A stretch of 64,000 nt of DNA from Bradysia coprophila (taxonomy: Eukaryota; Arthropoda; Insecta; Diptera; Sciaridae): NCBI RefSeq assembly GCF_014529535.1, contig NW_023503555.1, forward strand, positions 5,828,001 to 5,892,000. Direction: 5' to 3'. Below, piece by piece: positions 48,282-57,904 of this stretch; the first letter of the stretch is position 1; the number at the start of each line of letters is the position of its first letter. Under the pieces are notes generated by a model, which was not told the DNA's origin, did not search any database, and saw only the letters and a program-made list of their open reading frames with translations. The translations under genes were made by a program, and so were the position numbers.

Positions 48282-48765
48282 CAAGCTGGTAAATTTTCTG
48301 AGTCTGGTAATTCTTAACGCTTAAACGCTTTCATAGCTATGCAAGCCCTTTCGTTTCATCTCATAGGAATAACAAAATTTCAAATTTTACACGGTTCGGT
48401 CTTTCTGTTTTTGATATTAGTACACTACTTCTAAAAAGATGTATGTAAGATCTGTGTTCGCATACGAGAGCTTGCTCGAGTATTAGTACGAGGGTCTTAT
48501 CACAGCTCTGCTTCGAGTATGAACATAAGAAATATTCGGAGGCTTGCATATGCATTGTATTTTCTCATATGCAATCGTACACGCATACATATTTGAATTA
48601 TTGGAGGATTTATGACGTTGGAAAAATGAGCGTTTAAAACTATTTTACTGAGAAACGTGAGGTAAAGTTAATCTTTTTTTATTAAATGCGGCCGTTTTAC
48701 TGAGTAAAACACGCACGGGGGCCACCGTTAGGGCCCATTGTGGTAGCTGTAACGTTGGGTTAGTC
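48282..48765. other. No gene; start of LINE 3' end
   Basis: No reading frame of interest. From about 48690 the sequence appears to be 3' flank or UTR of the minus-strand LINE fragment. Confidence 0.4.
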
Positions 48766-49743
48766 ACTTACTGTTGGTTGGAACCTCCCTGTACTTGCAA
48801 TGAAGTTCAGGATGTCCTTTGGATGTATGTTTTTAATCAGGTCATACCTGATAGTGTACCCACCTAAGTGAATCCTTCTTTTTCTTATAAAAGCCGGACA
48901 TTCGCAGAGGAAGTGCTCAGCTGTATCCATGTGGTGGCACAGCTTGGATCAGTTCGCTTTCCTATTGTAGTTAAGTGCTTATTAAAACTGAAGTGTCCCG
49001 TGGCTAGTAAATGTTTTTAGTCTCGTTCGGCTAACGTTCAGTAGAAATTTAGAGTTTCTTATACTGGATCCTTATACAGCTCTTTGCCTGACGACAGGTG
49101 GGAATAATAAGCCAGTGGCTTCTAAACTTGTTTACTCTTATTGTGTTTACAATATTTCTGGAATGCGAGTGTGGCGTTCCGCTGACTGGTTCAGGGCCAA
49201 CCAATATGTTTGTTGCTCCTATTTTAGCAAGTTTGTCTGCGATTTCGTTACCCTCGATGTTGCTGTGGCCGGGTACCCAAACGAGATCGATGCTTTTTGT
49301 TGTGGATATACATTCAGGATTTGTAAGCATTCTACTGTTAGAGCTGATGTGAAGCGATGAAGGTCCTTTATTGCGCTTTGGCTGTCTGTGCATATTGCTA
49401 ATTTTTTTTTCGTTTGTCATATCACTAGTGATGAAGTGACAACTTTCTATTATAGCTCTTACCTATGCTAAGAAGATAGATGAGTATTGTCATAAAGGGA
49501 TGGATATTTCAGTTTCGGGTTCATTGCAGTACACTCCCGCTCCTGTCGATTTCTTAATAAGAGAACCATCTGTGTATATTACCTTACCCTCTATTTTTAG
49601 GCTACCGTCTTGCCATTCTTCCCTAGATGGGATCCTGATGTTAAAATTCCTTTCGAAGATAGTTAACTTTACTTCACGACCGAAAGCACACGAGCAATTT
49701 TGCATTGATGTGATCGACAATTATGCTGCGTTTTCCATCGTAA
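48766..49743 (-). mobile_element. LINE fragment: RNase H domain and ORF2 C-terminus
   Basis: Minus strand: VIYTDGSLIKKSTGAGVY (first catalytic Asp of RNase H) near 49580, then LVWVPGHSNIEGNEIADKLA (the His/Asp end of RNase H) near 49270. Near 48860-48930 the terminal block reads TAEHFLCECPAFIRKRRIHL, the conserved end of jockey/I/R1-group ORF2. At least one frameshift separates the two RNase H parts (around 49420-49490). The 5' portion is missing; the fragment ends in the inversion at 49767-49829. Confidence 0.85.
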
Positions 49744-49829
49744 TTCGATATTCACCACAGGCTAAACAATGGAAAACGCAGCATAATTGTCGATGCCGTT
49801 AATGCAAAATTGCTCGTGTCCTTTCGGCC
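49677..49829. repeat. Inverted duplication at the 5' end of the LINE fragment
   Basis: Left arm 49677-49743 and right arm 49767-49829 are inverted copies (CACGAGCAATTTTGCATT against AATGCAAAATTGCTCGTG; GACAATTATGCTGCGTTTTC paired likewise). It could be a foldback formed on insertion, as in twin-primed LINE insertion. Confidence 0.75.
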
Positions 49830-49831
49830 TA

Positions 49832-50331
49832 TACCAATACCCTCTCTAGCAACCAAACTACTTTTATTAAGGTGGTGAAAGAATCAAGTAGGCTTTGAAA
49901 TTTACATGTACATTACAGCGTAGTCAGTCAAAATGTAGAATAGTGTTTGTAGAATACATAGAAATATGGTGTGAATTTGACACAGAGAGCTGGGAGTTTG
50001 TTTGCTAGAGAGAGTATTGCCTATACCAATGGGACAATGGTAATTATTTTGTGAAATTTACCGAAAGGAGGCGAAGCGAAAGTTAAGGTAAAATCTCACG
50101 AGCGAATTATGGTTCTCGCTTCGCTCTGGTCGCACGCTTGTTGCTTTCAACATTAAAAACGTAAAGAGAAATGTGTTTTTAGAATATGTGGAACGAATTG
50201 AACGAATGAAGTTGCAAAACAATTTAAACCGGTGTATGCCTGAGTTCAGAAAAAACCACTTAAACTATATAACTGAGGTGACCTGATTAGAACAGGACTG
50301 CATTTGTATCTATATTGCATTCTACTTACCA
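49832..50331. other. No gene seen
   Basis: Intergenic DNA between the LINE fragment and the SPH5 upstream region. It carries a phrase CTTCGCTCTGGTCGCA near 50118 that recurs inverted near 32080. Confidence 0.4.
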
Positions 50332-50457
50332 CTCCCAAACGAGCTGCTCTCCCGTCGAAACATTGATCTCTAATTTCGTAGTTGGCGACGCTGTGTAATG
50401 AACACGTGAGTCACAATTCGGTATTTCTATCATCCACATCACTAAACATTCCTTAAC
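50332..50457 (+). promoter_or_regulatory. Conserved upstream region of SPH5
   Basis: Close copy of 42492-42616. The TATAAT seen there is TGTAAT here (about 50394). Confidence 0.4.
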
Positions 50458-51393
50458 ATGAAGATTGCTGCTCTTTCTATTGTATTGTCCATACCATTTG
50501 TTTCAAGCATAATTGGTGGCGAAGATAAAGATCACAAACCGAATCATATGTTTCTCGCTTCAATTCAGTACCATCATAAACATTTGTGTTGTGGTGTATT
50601 TGTAACACCTAAATTCGTACTGACCGCATCTTCTTGTGTGAAGAACAAGCTGTCAGATTATATTTTAGTTGTGTCCATAGAGGTTGTGTCTAACATAACC
50701 GATTTACGGGATAATCCTCTTCACACAGAACACCTACGCATTGACAAGATTATTAGCAAAGATCCTACTGGCCAGAAGAACGTTCACGACAATATCGCTT
50801 TATTGGTTTTATCTGAGTTCGCCGTCATAAGAGTCAAGAAATCTCAATATATTAGAACAATTCAGTTGGAAGATGAAGGGTTTAAACCTGAAGAATGGAA
50901 AGACTGCATAATCTACGGTTGGGGCACGAAATCAGTAAGTGGTGGTGTACTTAGTCATTTCAATCAATTTAGTTATTGTCATTACCTCATTCACAAAGTG
51001 CCAGGTGCACCTATGAGTATTCATCGCGACCTCCTGGATTAAAAGGTTAAACTTTTTTACTTCTGTACCTTAAAAATTCCCTGGGTCGACACATTGAACT
51101 TCAACTGCCCAGACAAGAAAATTTTCTGGATCTGTCCCTGCATCGTGCGCGGCCTTTTAGCTTATTTCAAATAATTTTTTAATTTTTAGATCGTTAGCAG
51201 CGAGCCTTCAAGAATGTTACAAGTAGGATCAACAGAAATAGCTTCATTGACTACGTGTAAAGAGTATAACAGTGATGTGGATGAATCCAACTTATGCGCC
51301 AACAATTCTGAAGCAACCCTCTGTACTTTTGATATTGGTAAATAGTTATTTCTTTCATCGAGTTTTTTACTTTTATCCGATAAAGAAAGCTGA
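50458..51393 (+). pseudogene. SPH5: serine protease homolog lacking its last exons
   Basis: Exon 1 (50458-50934) and exon 2 (51190-51337) are intact, and nearly identical to SPH6: signal peptide, IIGGED, TASSC, DPTGQK, HDNIALL, GWGTK, DVDESNLC and FDIG. An in-frame 15-bp tandem duplication in exon 1 (about 50669-50690, GTTGTGTC repeated) adds five residues (VVSIEVVSN). Homology to SPH6 stops inside intron 2 at about 51393, where element Q2 begins. Exons 3-5, encoding the 215-216 region, last cysteine and hydrophobic tail, are absent. If the intron is retained, the frame ends within a few codons. A spliced chimera with SPH6 exons 3-5 (3.5 kb downstream) is formally possible. Confidence 0.8.
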
Positions 51394-51396
51394 AAC

Positions 51397-52849
51397 GAGC
51401 CATCAGAACAGTCGGAGCGTTTGCTGCGACTGAGCCCCGTACAAACCCGTATATCTATTGCGTACGTGACCCTAGTGCGTCTGTCACCCTATTTTGACCG
51501 TAAGCCTATGCGCCGGTTAAAGTAGTTAAAGTAAAATTATTATGTAATGTGTACATTTTAGAAATTGCGCATAGCGCAATTACGAAGCCCCGTACGACGT
51601 TACTTTCAAATAAAACAAAAATTTCAAATAGCCCTAAAATTTTTATTTATTGAGTATAAATACACATAGGGCCTAGTATCGGCCTCAGTCCGAGGATCCA
51701 AATTTAATTTTTTTTCAACTACATTCTATTCGGCCTTTGATTACCTTCCAAATGAAACAAAAAATACGAAAAACGGATGAAATTTGCTCGAGTTATATGT
51801 AAAATACACATAGGGCCCTAGTAGCGGCCTTAGTCCGAGGACCCAAATTTAATTTTTTTTTCAACAACATTCTATTCGGCCTTTGATTACCTTCCAAATG
51901 AAACAAAAATTACGAAAAACGGATGAAATTTGCTCGAGTTATATGTAAAATACACATAGGGCCCTAGTAGCGGCCTTAGTCCAAGGACCCAAATTTAATT
52001 TTTTTTTCAACAACATTCTATTCGGTGTTCGATTATCTTTCAAATGAAACAAAAATTACGAAAAACGGATGAAATTTACTCCAGTTGTATGTAAAATACG
52101 CATAGGGCCCTAGTAGCGGCCTTAGTCCGAGGACCTAAATTTAATTTTTTTTTCAACAACATTCTATTCGGCCTTTGATTACCTTCCAAATGACACAAAA
52201 ATTACGAAAAACGAATGAAATTTACTCGAGTTCAATGTAAAATATACATAGGGCCCTAGTAGTGGCCTTAGTCCAAGGACCCAAATTTAATTTTTTTTTC
52301 AACAACTTTCTATTCGGCGTTCGATTACCTTCCAAATGAAACAAAAATTACGAAAAACGGATTAAATTTACTTGAGTTCTATGTAAAATACACATAGGGT
52401 CCTAGTAGCTTTTCACTTCTAAGGCCCTAACTCACGGTCCACTCACCCGATTTTAAAAAACTTTTTTTTTCCTGGATTGGTATTGACAATACCTATATTT
52501 TGCCGTGTCATTTACATTTCCATCGTTTATTTTGCCATAAATATCACCAAAAGACCTTAAATCACTTAGGTGGCCCTAACTCACGAAGGGCCGACCCGAA
52601 TATGCCCATCTTCGAACTTAGCCTCACTATTTTGACTATCTTTCAGGGAAAAAAAATTTTTTGAAATCGGATTTGATTTACTCAAGATATTGACGTGACA
52701 GACAGACGGACAGACGGCCCAAATTTTTATTGCGGATTCGTCATCTATGAACATAGGCAAACACTTTGCCCTTACCGTCTGCTTCGAATTCCATCAATTA
52801 CACACGGCATCGTAATCCTATAAGCCCCTTCGTACTTCGTACGGGGCTA
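51397..52849 (-). mobile_element. Element Q, copy 2, opposite orientation to copy 1
   Basis: Starts (reading the plus strand) CATCAGAACAGTCGGAGCG, has GCGCATAGCGCAATTACGA near 51570, six ~146-bp units, an ACAG/ACGG microsatellite at 52688-52715, and ends CTTCGTACGGGGCT. All of these appear reversed in Q1 (12506-14364). Its outer end coincides with the point where SPH5 is truncated. Confidence 0.75.
51655..52430 (-). repeat. ~146-bp tandem array, ~6 units, inside Q2
   Basis: CACATAGGGCCCTAGTAGCG recurs near 51661, 51805, 51951, 52097, 52243 and 52389. Reverse-complemented, the unit matches the Q1 unit (CTACTAGGGCC/CTACTCGGCCC, GGACTAAGGCCG). Confidence 0.9.
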
Positions 52850-53842
52850 AAAAAAAATTACCGAAATCATTTTTTATTTGGTGAAAATATTTCGAAAAGT
52901 CACAAACGTGTAACGCAACTAACCGCCGACTTTTGCGATCACACAAGTCGCACTTCGCAGGCTAAAAATTCCAATTCTTGTTGGTATGAAAGCACTGTGT
53001 CTCCTGAGTATTAGAAAATTTATAGACTGATTTGTTACCGCAAAACATAGCCAACACAATTAACTTTATGACTCACAGATAACGAAATTTGTAACGCAAC
53101 TAACTCTGGAATTACCCATATTCGTTAATACCTTTCAAACAAAAAAAATCATGAAATTCAGTCAAGATTTACTCCTTATATTGACAAAATACTCCACGTT
53201 AACTGTACGGCCGAGTAGCCGGATAAGAGCTTATCACAAGAGATCTAGCTCACGCTCCGGTGAACTGAATTTCATAAACTTTTTTCAAAAACTGCCTGGC
53301 GCGTTGTACCTGGTTCACACCAAGGGGTCTCATTTGACGTATCATTGACAAGTGTAGCGTTTAAATGTCTGGAGATATCTTTGAAAAACACTATGGCACT
53401 TATTAGGCCTCAGCTCCGCCTCTGGAATGGTCGAAACAAAATCACCCATCTTCGAACTCAGCCTGTATGTCTTTTAACATTACCAAACGGGAAAAAAAGA
53501 ATTTTCAAAATCGGATGCATTTTACACAAGTTAGAGAACGGACAGACTGACATTTTTTTCGCTGATTTGGCATCTCTAGACAACCACAATTGGTTTCTCC
53601 TTACTCAGGGAGTCGCAGGGAGTCCAATTCTATTAAATATTGCTTTCAATAGGAAAAACGCAATGAGAAATGTAAAATAGGAGAAATGCAGTATGTTATT
53701 CTATGCAACAAAGCATCTTAATGTGTAAAATTTGCAAACTGATTCAGTTTAACTGAATATGCTTCATAGCACTAAGCACTCTGACAGTGCTATGCTCTGT
53801 TACATAAATCGCTGTATGGATCAATATTGCATACTGCTTACC
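52850..53842 (+). mobile_element. Element Q relative (Q4), uninterrupted version of Q3
   Basis: About 53125-53595 aligns with Q3: ATTGACAAAATACTCCACG, CTGTACGGCCGAGTAGCC, then GGCACTTATTAGGCCTCAG, where Q3 carries the Penelope-like insertion, and ATTTGGCATCTCTAGACAAC at the end. The rest of the interval has no gene. Confidence 0.65.
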
Positions 53843-53969
53843 ATTCCCAAACGAGTTCCTGTCCCAACGAAACATTGATTTCTAAAGTAGTAGTTGGCGA
53901 TGCTGTATTTATGAAAACGGCAGTCACAATTCTGCATTCCTATCATCCACATCACTAACATTCCTTAAC
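53843..53969 (+). promoter_or_regulatory. Conserved upstream region of SPH6
   Basis: Copy of 42492-42616 with more changes. The TATA-like block reads TGTATTTATG at about 53909, and CATCCACATCACTAAC precedes the start codon. Confidence 0.4.
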
Positions 53970-55269
53970 ATGAAGATTGCTGCTCTTTGTATTGTATTGT
54001 CCATACCATTTGTTTCAAGCATAATTGGTGGCGAAGATAAAGAACACAAACCGAATCATATGTTCCTCGCTTCGATTCAGCACCATCATAAACATTTGTG
54101 TTGTGGTGTATTTGTAACACCTAAATTCGTACTGACTGCATCTTCTTGTGTGAAGGACAAGCTGTCAGATTATATTTTAGTTGTGGCTAACATAACCGAT
54201 TTACGGGATAATCCTCTTCACACAGAACACCTACGCATTGACAAGATTATTAGCAAAGATCCTATTGGCCAGAAGAACGTTCACGACAATATCGCTTTAT
54301 TGGTTTTATCTGAGTTCGCCGTCATAAGAGTGAAGGAATCTCAATATATTAGAACAATTAAGTTGGAAGATGAAGGGTTTAAACCTGAAGAAGGGAAAGA
54401 CTGCATAATCTACGGTTGGGGCACGAAATCAGTAAGTGGTAGTGTACTTAGTCATTTCAATCAATTTAGTTATTGTCATTACCTCATTCACAAAGTGCCA
54501 GGCGCACCTATGAGTATTCATCGCGACCTCCTGGATTAAAAGGTTAAATTTTTTTACTTCTGTACCTTAAAAACTGCCCGGGTCGACACATTTTTAAACT
54601 TCAACTGCCCAGACAAGAAAATTTTCTGGATCTGTCCCTGCATCGTGCGCGGCCTTTTAGCTTATTTCAAATAATTTTTTAATTTTTAGATCGTTAGCAG
54701 CGAGCCTTCAAGAATGTTACAAGTAGGATCAACAGAAATAGCTTTATTGACTACGTGTAAAGAGTATAACAGTGATGTGGATGAATCCAACTTATGCGCC
54801 AACAATTCTGAAGCAACCCTCTGTACTTTTGATATTGGTAAATAGTTATTTCTTTCATCGAGTTTTTTGCTTTTATCCGATAAAGAAAGCTGAAAAAATT
54901 GGTGTGTCTGCGTAGGTGATCCATTGATATCTCTATGGGGAAATTTCTTATGGGGAATAGCGACTGATGAATATGCGGTAATCTTAATGATCTTAAGTCT
55001 GATATTTAACCGTTAAAAGATTTCCTTCAATTTCAAATTTCAGTGTGCAGGCAGTATGTCGATGTAGAGTCGATTGGAAAATCCGTACTTTTACTTAAAT
55101 TTGAATTTGTCTTGCCTTTTCTACAGAATCCAGCGATGTGTTCACCCGAGTTGACTACCACATGGACTGGATTCTCAGAACAATTGATGAAAATTCGTCA
55201 ACACGACACAGGCCACGTGCAATCATAATAGGAACAGCAATTATTGTACTTTTGATACACTTCGCGTAA
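53970..55269 (+). CDS. SPH6: non-catalytic serine protease homolog
   Basis: Exons 53970-54431, 54690-54837, 54916-54977, 55044-55053 (10-nt micro-exon) and 55127-55269; 274 residues, in frame throughout. Signal peptide about 1-17, mature IIGGEDK. Triad positions: Ser59 for His57 (TASSC), Asn107 for Asp102 (HDNIALL), Ile203 for Ser195 (FDIG); Asp194 (Asp202) is kept. The block before residue 102 reads DPIGQK, against DPTGQK in relatives. DVDESNLC and LWGIATDEYA are present. Without the micro-exon (TGTGCAGGCA, encoding the Cys equivalent to Cys220) the frame meets TAG at once, so the splice model is forced. C-terminal tail AIIIGTAIIVLLIHFA suggests a GPI or membrane anchor. It is the intact member of the SPH3/5/6 subgroup. 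Confidence 0.85.
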
Positions 55270-55763
55270 ATCATAAACGGAAGATTTGTTTCAAAATTTG
55301 TTTAGTAGTGGGCGTCCAATTCACTTGTATTAACCGTTTTTATTCGATAAAGTTATGTTTCGGTAATTGTCCTTGGACTCCCAGTTCCACCGTTCCACGA
55401 TCTAATCGGGCAAAACGTTGACATTTTGAAAAAGAATTTTACGAACATCGAAGAGAAGGGTATTTTGTTCGGTCTTAAGGTCAGTGAGAAAATGGCCAAG
55501 TACATGACGACTTCATTGTCTGATAGCACACCAACAGCGGGTAGGTTTGTTCCAAGACCACAAAAATTGTCCATATTTATATGAAAACCGATCTCTGTGG
55601 ATAAACTTGGGCGTTCGTTCGGCCAGTGAAAATTCGTGTTTACTTGGAACATAGCACTGTCAGTGCGTTGCTTGGAACAAACTTAATCGTACGGACATGA
55701 TTTCTACGAACTTTACAATGGGCAAAATCTGAGTTGGCGAATCGAAATTGTCTACGAAATAAT

Positions 55764-55769
55764 TCAGTT
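55764..55769 (+). promoter_or_regulatory. Initiator-like TCAGTT before SPH7
   Basis: TTCAGTTTCAACG lies about 40 bp before the SPH7 start codon, matching the insect initiator TCAGT. No TATA box at minus 30. Confidence 0.35.
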
Positions 55770-55804
55770 TCAACGCACATCATTTTTTAGTCACACCAAA
55801 CAAA

Positions 55805-57760
55805 ATGAAAGCAGTGCTGATGTGTCTAGTGTTTTACTTGCCACTTATGCTATGTTTGTATGGTGGAATAGATGTCAAATATCAATCTTTTTTCATTGTT
55901 ACACTCCAGGACAATACTGAACATTTCTGTAACGGTGCCTTAGTTTCATCACGATTCGTACTGACCGCAGCTTCTTGCGTGAAGGATAAACAACCTCAAG
56001 ATATTACACTGAAAGTTTGGATAGTGACTAGTGGCAGTACCGGAATACCAATGGTCGTTGAGGAAATTATATATAAGAATCCCACTGGACAGAAAAACGT
56101 GCACAACAATATCGCTTTACTGCGTCTAGCTAAAATAACCGAACATAAGGACGAGTTGACACCATTCGAATTAGAGCGACTTGTTGATGGAGCGGAAGAA
56201 AATGTACACTGCAGCTTGTACGGATGGGGTAAGAAGTCGGTGAGTAGTAAGTAAGGGAATTAGTGTGGTTTTTGTGCAATTTAGCCAGACAAATACAGGA
56301 AATTTTCTTCCTATTTTCCTGAGGATTTGCAGGCCCGGGTGCATTTAGTGCTAGTTCTTGCATCCAGGTAGCATCTGCCTTTCTTATCAGAAAAATTGAC
56401 TTTTCAGATCGATGATTTGAGAGTCTTAGACACTTTACAGATGGCGAAGAGCCAAACCGGCAGTCTAAGTTTTTGCAAAACACACAACAGCGACGTCGAT
56501 GAAACTAACATATGCATTTATGATGCGAATAGTGGTCTTTGTGATCTCGACACAGGTCAATTGTTTGTGTTCTTATCTACTTGCGGGATATAGTATGCAT
56601 GTTTCTTCCACAGGTGGTCTATTGACTTCTCCTGATTTATGCTTGTGGGGAATCGCAACTGAACAGCATTCGGTATTTTCGATTTCTATGATTTTAACTC
56701 AAAGCTAAAATTAGTTTACTGTTCAATTACAGTGTGGCAACAGTATGTGCGATCATTTCGATATCCGAAAAACTTTAATTTGGTTTCGTTCCGATTCGTT
56801 CCACACCGACTGTAATGAAATGAAATGTCCGGTCCGGGGTCTCGTACACAAGCATTTCAAACTAGAACTTTTGCTTTTGTTTTCTCGTCGTAACGATTTC
56901 TCGTCTTATGTATTAGGATCGGATCGGTTTCGGTTGACCGATTTTTAGTTTAGGTTGACCCGAAAAAGATTCCAACCCGACCTGAGCCTGAAATTTTCGA
57001 TTTCGGGTTCAACCCTAGATCCTAGATTCCTGTTGAACCTGAAATCGAAAATTTCTGTTCGGGTCAAATCTTAGTTCAGGTTCAGGTCAAAATCAGGGTA
57101 TTTTGGTCTTTTTCCGGGCAGGCCCGCACATATGGCCAGAACACCAAGATAGAAAATGAGCTGCTCTTTTTGTAATTTAATTTATTTTGTTATATTGTCA
57201 CCGTTTGGTCATGTATTTCAAGCGTCTTTTCCGCACTTTAGCTCCTTTCCCGCACTTATATCTCCTTTTCCCCACTTAAACTTCCCCATCGTTTGTCCCT
57301 CATATGCATGCTAAAAAAATTGAAGTACAAGATTTGAAATCAACAGATTAAAATACTTTGATCGATTGAAATAATAGACCCGATAATAAACTGGTCATAT
57401 GCTTGCCGTATGTATAAGGTTAAAGCCCCTTTTCATCATTTCAGCACCTTTTTCTGACATTTCACAAGAACACATATGTTAGTAGCCAGTGCGGCCCTGC
57501 ACAGATCTACTCTTGTGGCAAATTAATTATGTGTGCGGTAGGACTAGATCGGAACGAATTTTTGCATTTTTGTGTCTGTCTTCTAAATATTTCTGGCTTA
57601 TCCAGGGACCGGCGATGTGTACACACGTGTATACTCACACATAGACTGGATTCGGGAAACAATGAAAGAAGACTCGAATGACTCAGTCAATCAACACACA
57701 CCAGAAACTATCATTGTTTTAACTGCAACCCATGTAATTTTAACGATTTGGCTGAATTGA
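55805..57760 (+). CDS. SPH7: non-catalytic serine protease homolog, most diverged copy
   Basis: Exons 55805-56239, 56408-56555, 56614-56672, 56733-56742 (10-nt micro-exon) and 57606-57760; 268 residues. Signal peptide MKAVLMCLVFYLPLMLC, then LYGGIDV in place of IIGG. Triad positions: Ser57 (TAASC), Asn102 (NNIALL), Thr194 (LDTGG) for Ser195; the Asp before it is kept. It keeps NPTGQKNV, DVDETNIC and LWGIATEQ. Exon 2 is exactly 148 nt, as in SPH1, 2, 5 and 6. The tail TIIVLTATHVILTIWLN is hydrophobic. Intron 4 (863 bp) holds a repeat-like inverted segment (about 56925-57105). AATAAA at 57894 ends the gene about 135 bp after the stop. A Thr at 195 could in principle be nucleophilic, but with no His57 or Asp102 this is unlikely. 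Confidence 0.85.
56925..57105. repeat. Inverted repeat in SPH7 intron 4
   Basis: CTGAAATTTTCGATTTCGGG is matched inversely by CTGAAATCGAAAATTTCTG-type sequence around a CCTAGATCCTAGA centre. Blocks of GGTTGACCCGAA and TTCGGGTCAA pair further out. Confidence 0.6.
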
Positions 57761-57904
57761 GGAAGACGAAACGCGACCAAATTCTTAGTTTAAACATTGG
57801 TGGAAGAAGCGGTTTCAAAAGTCTCCAATTGACGGATTCACTGTGTATTGGATCATATTGAACTAGCAGGGGAAAGACGCATTACTGAAGGACAATAAAG
57901 AGTG

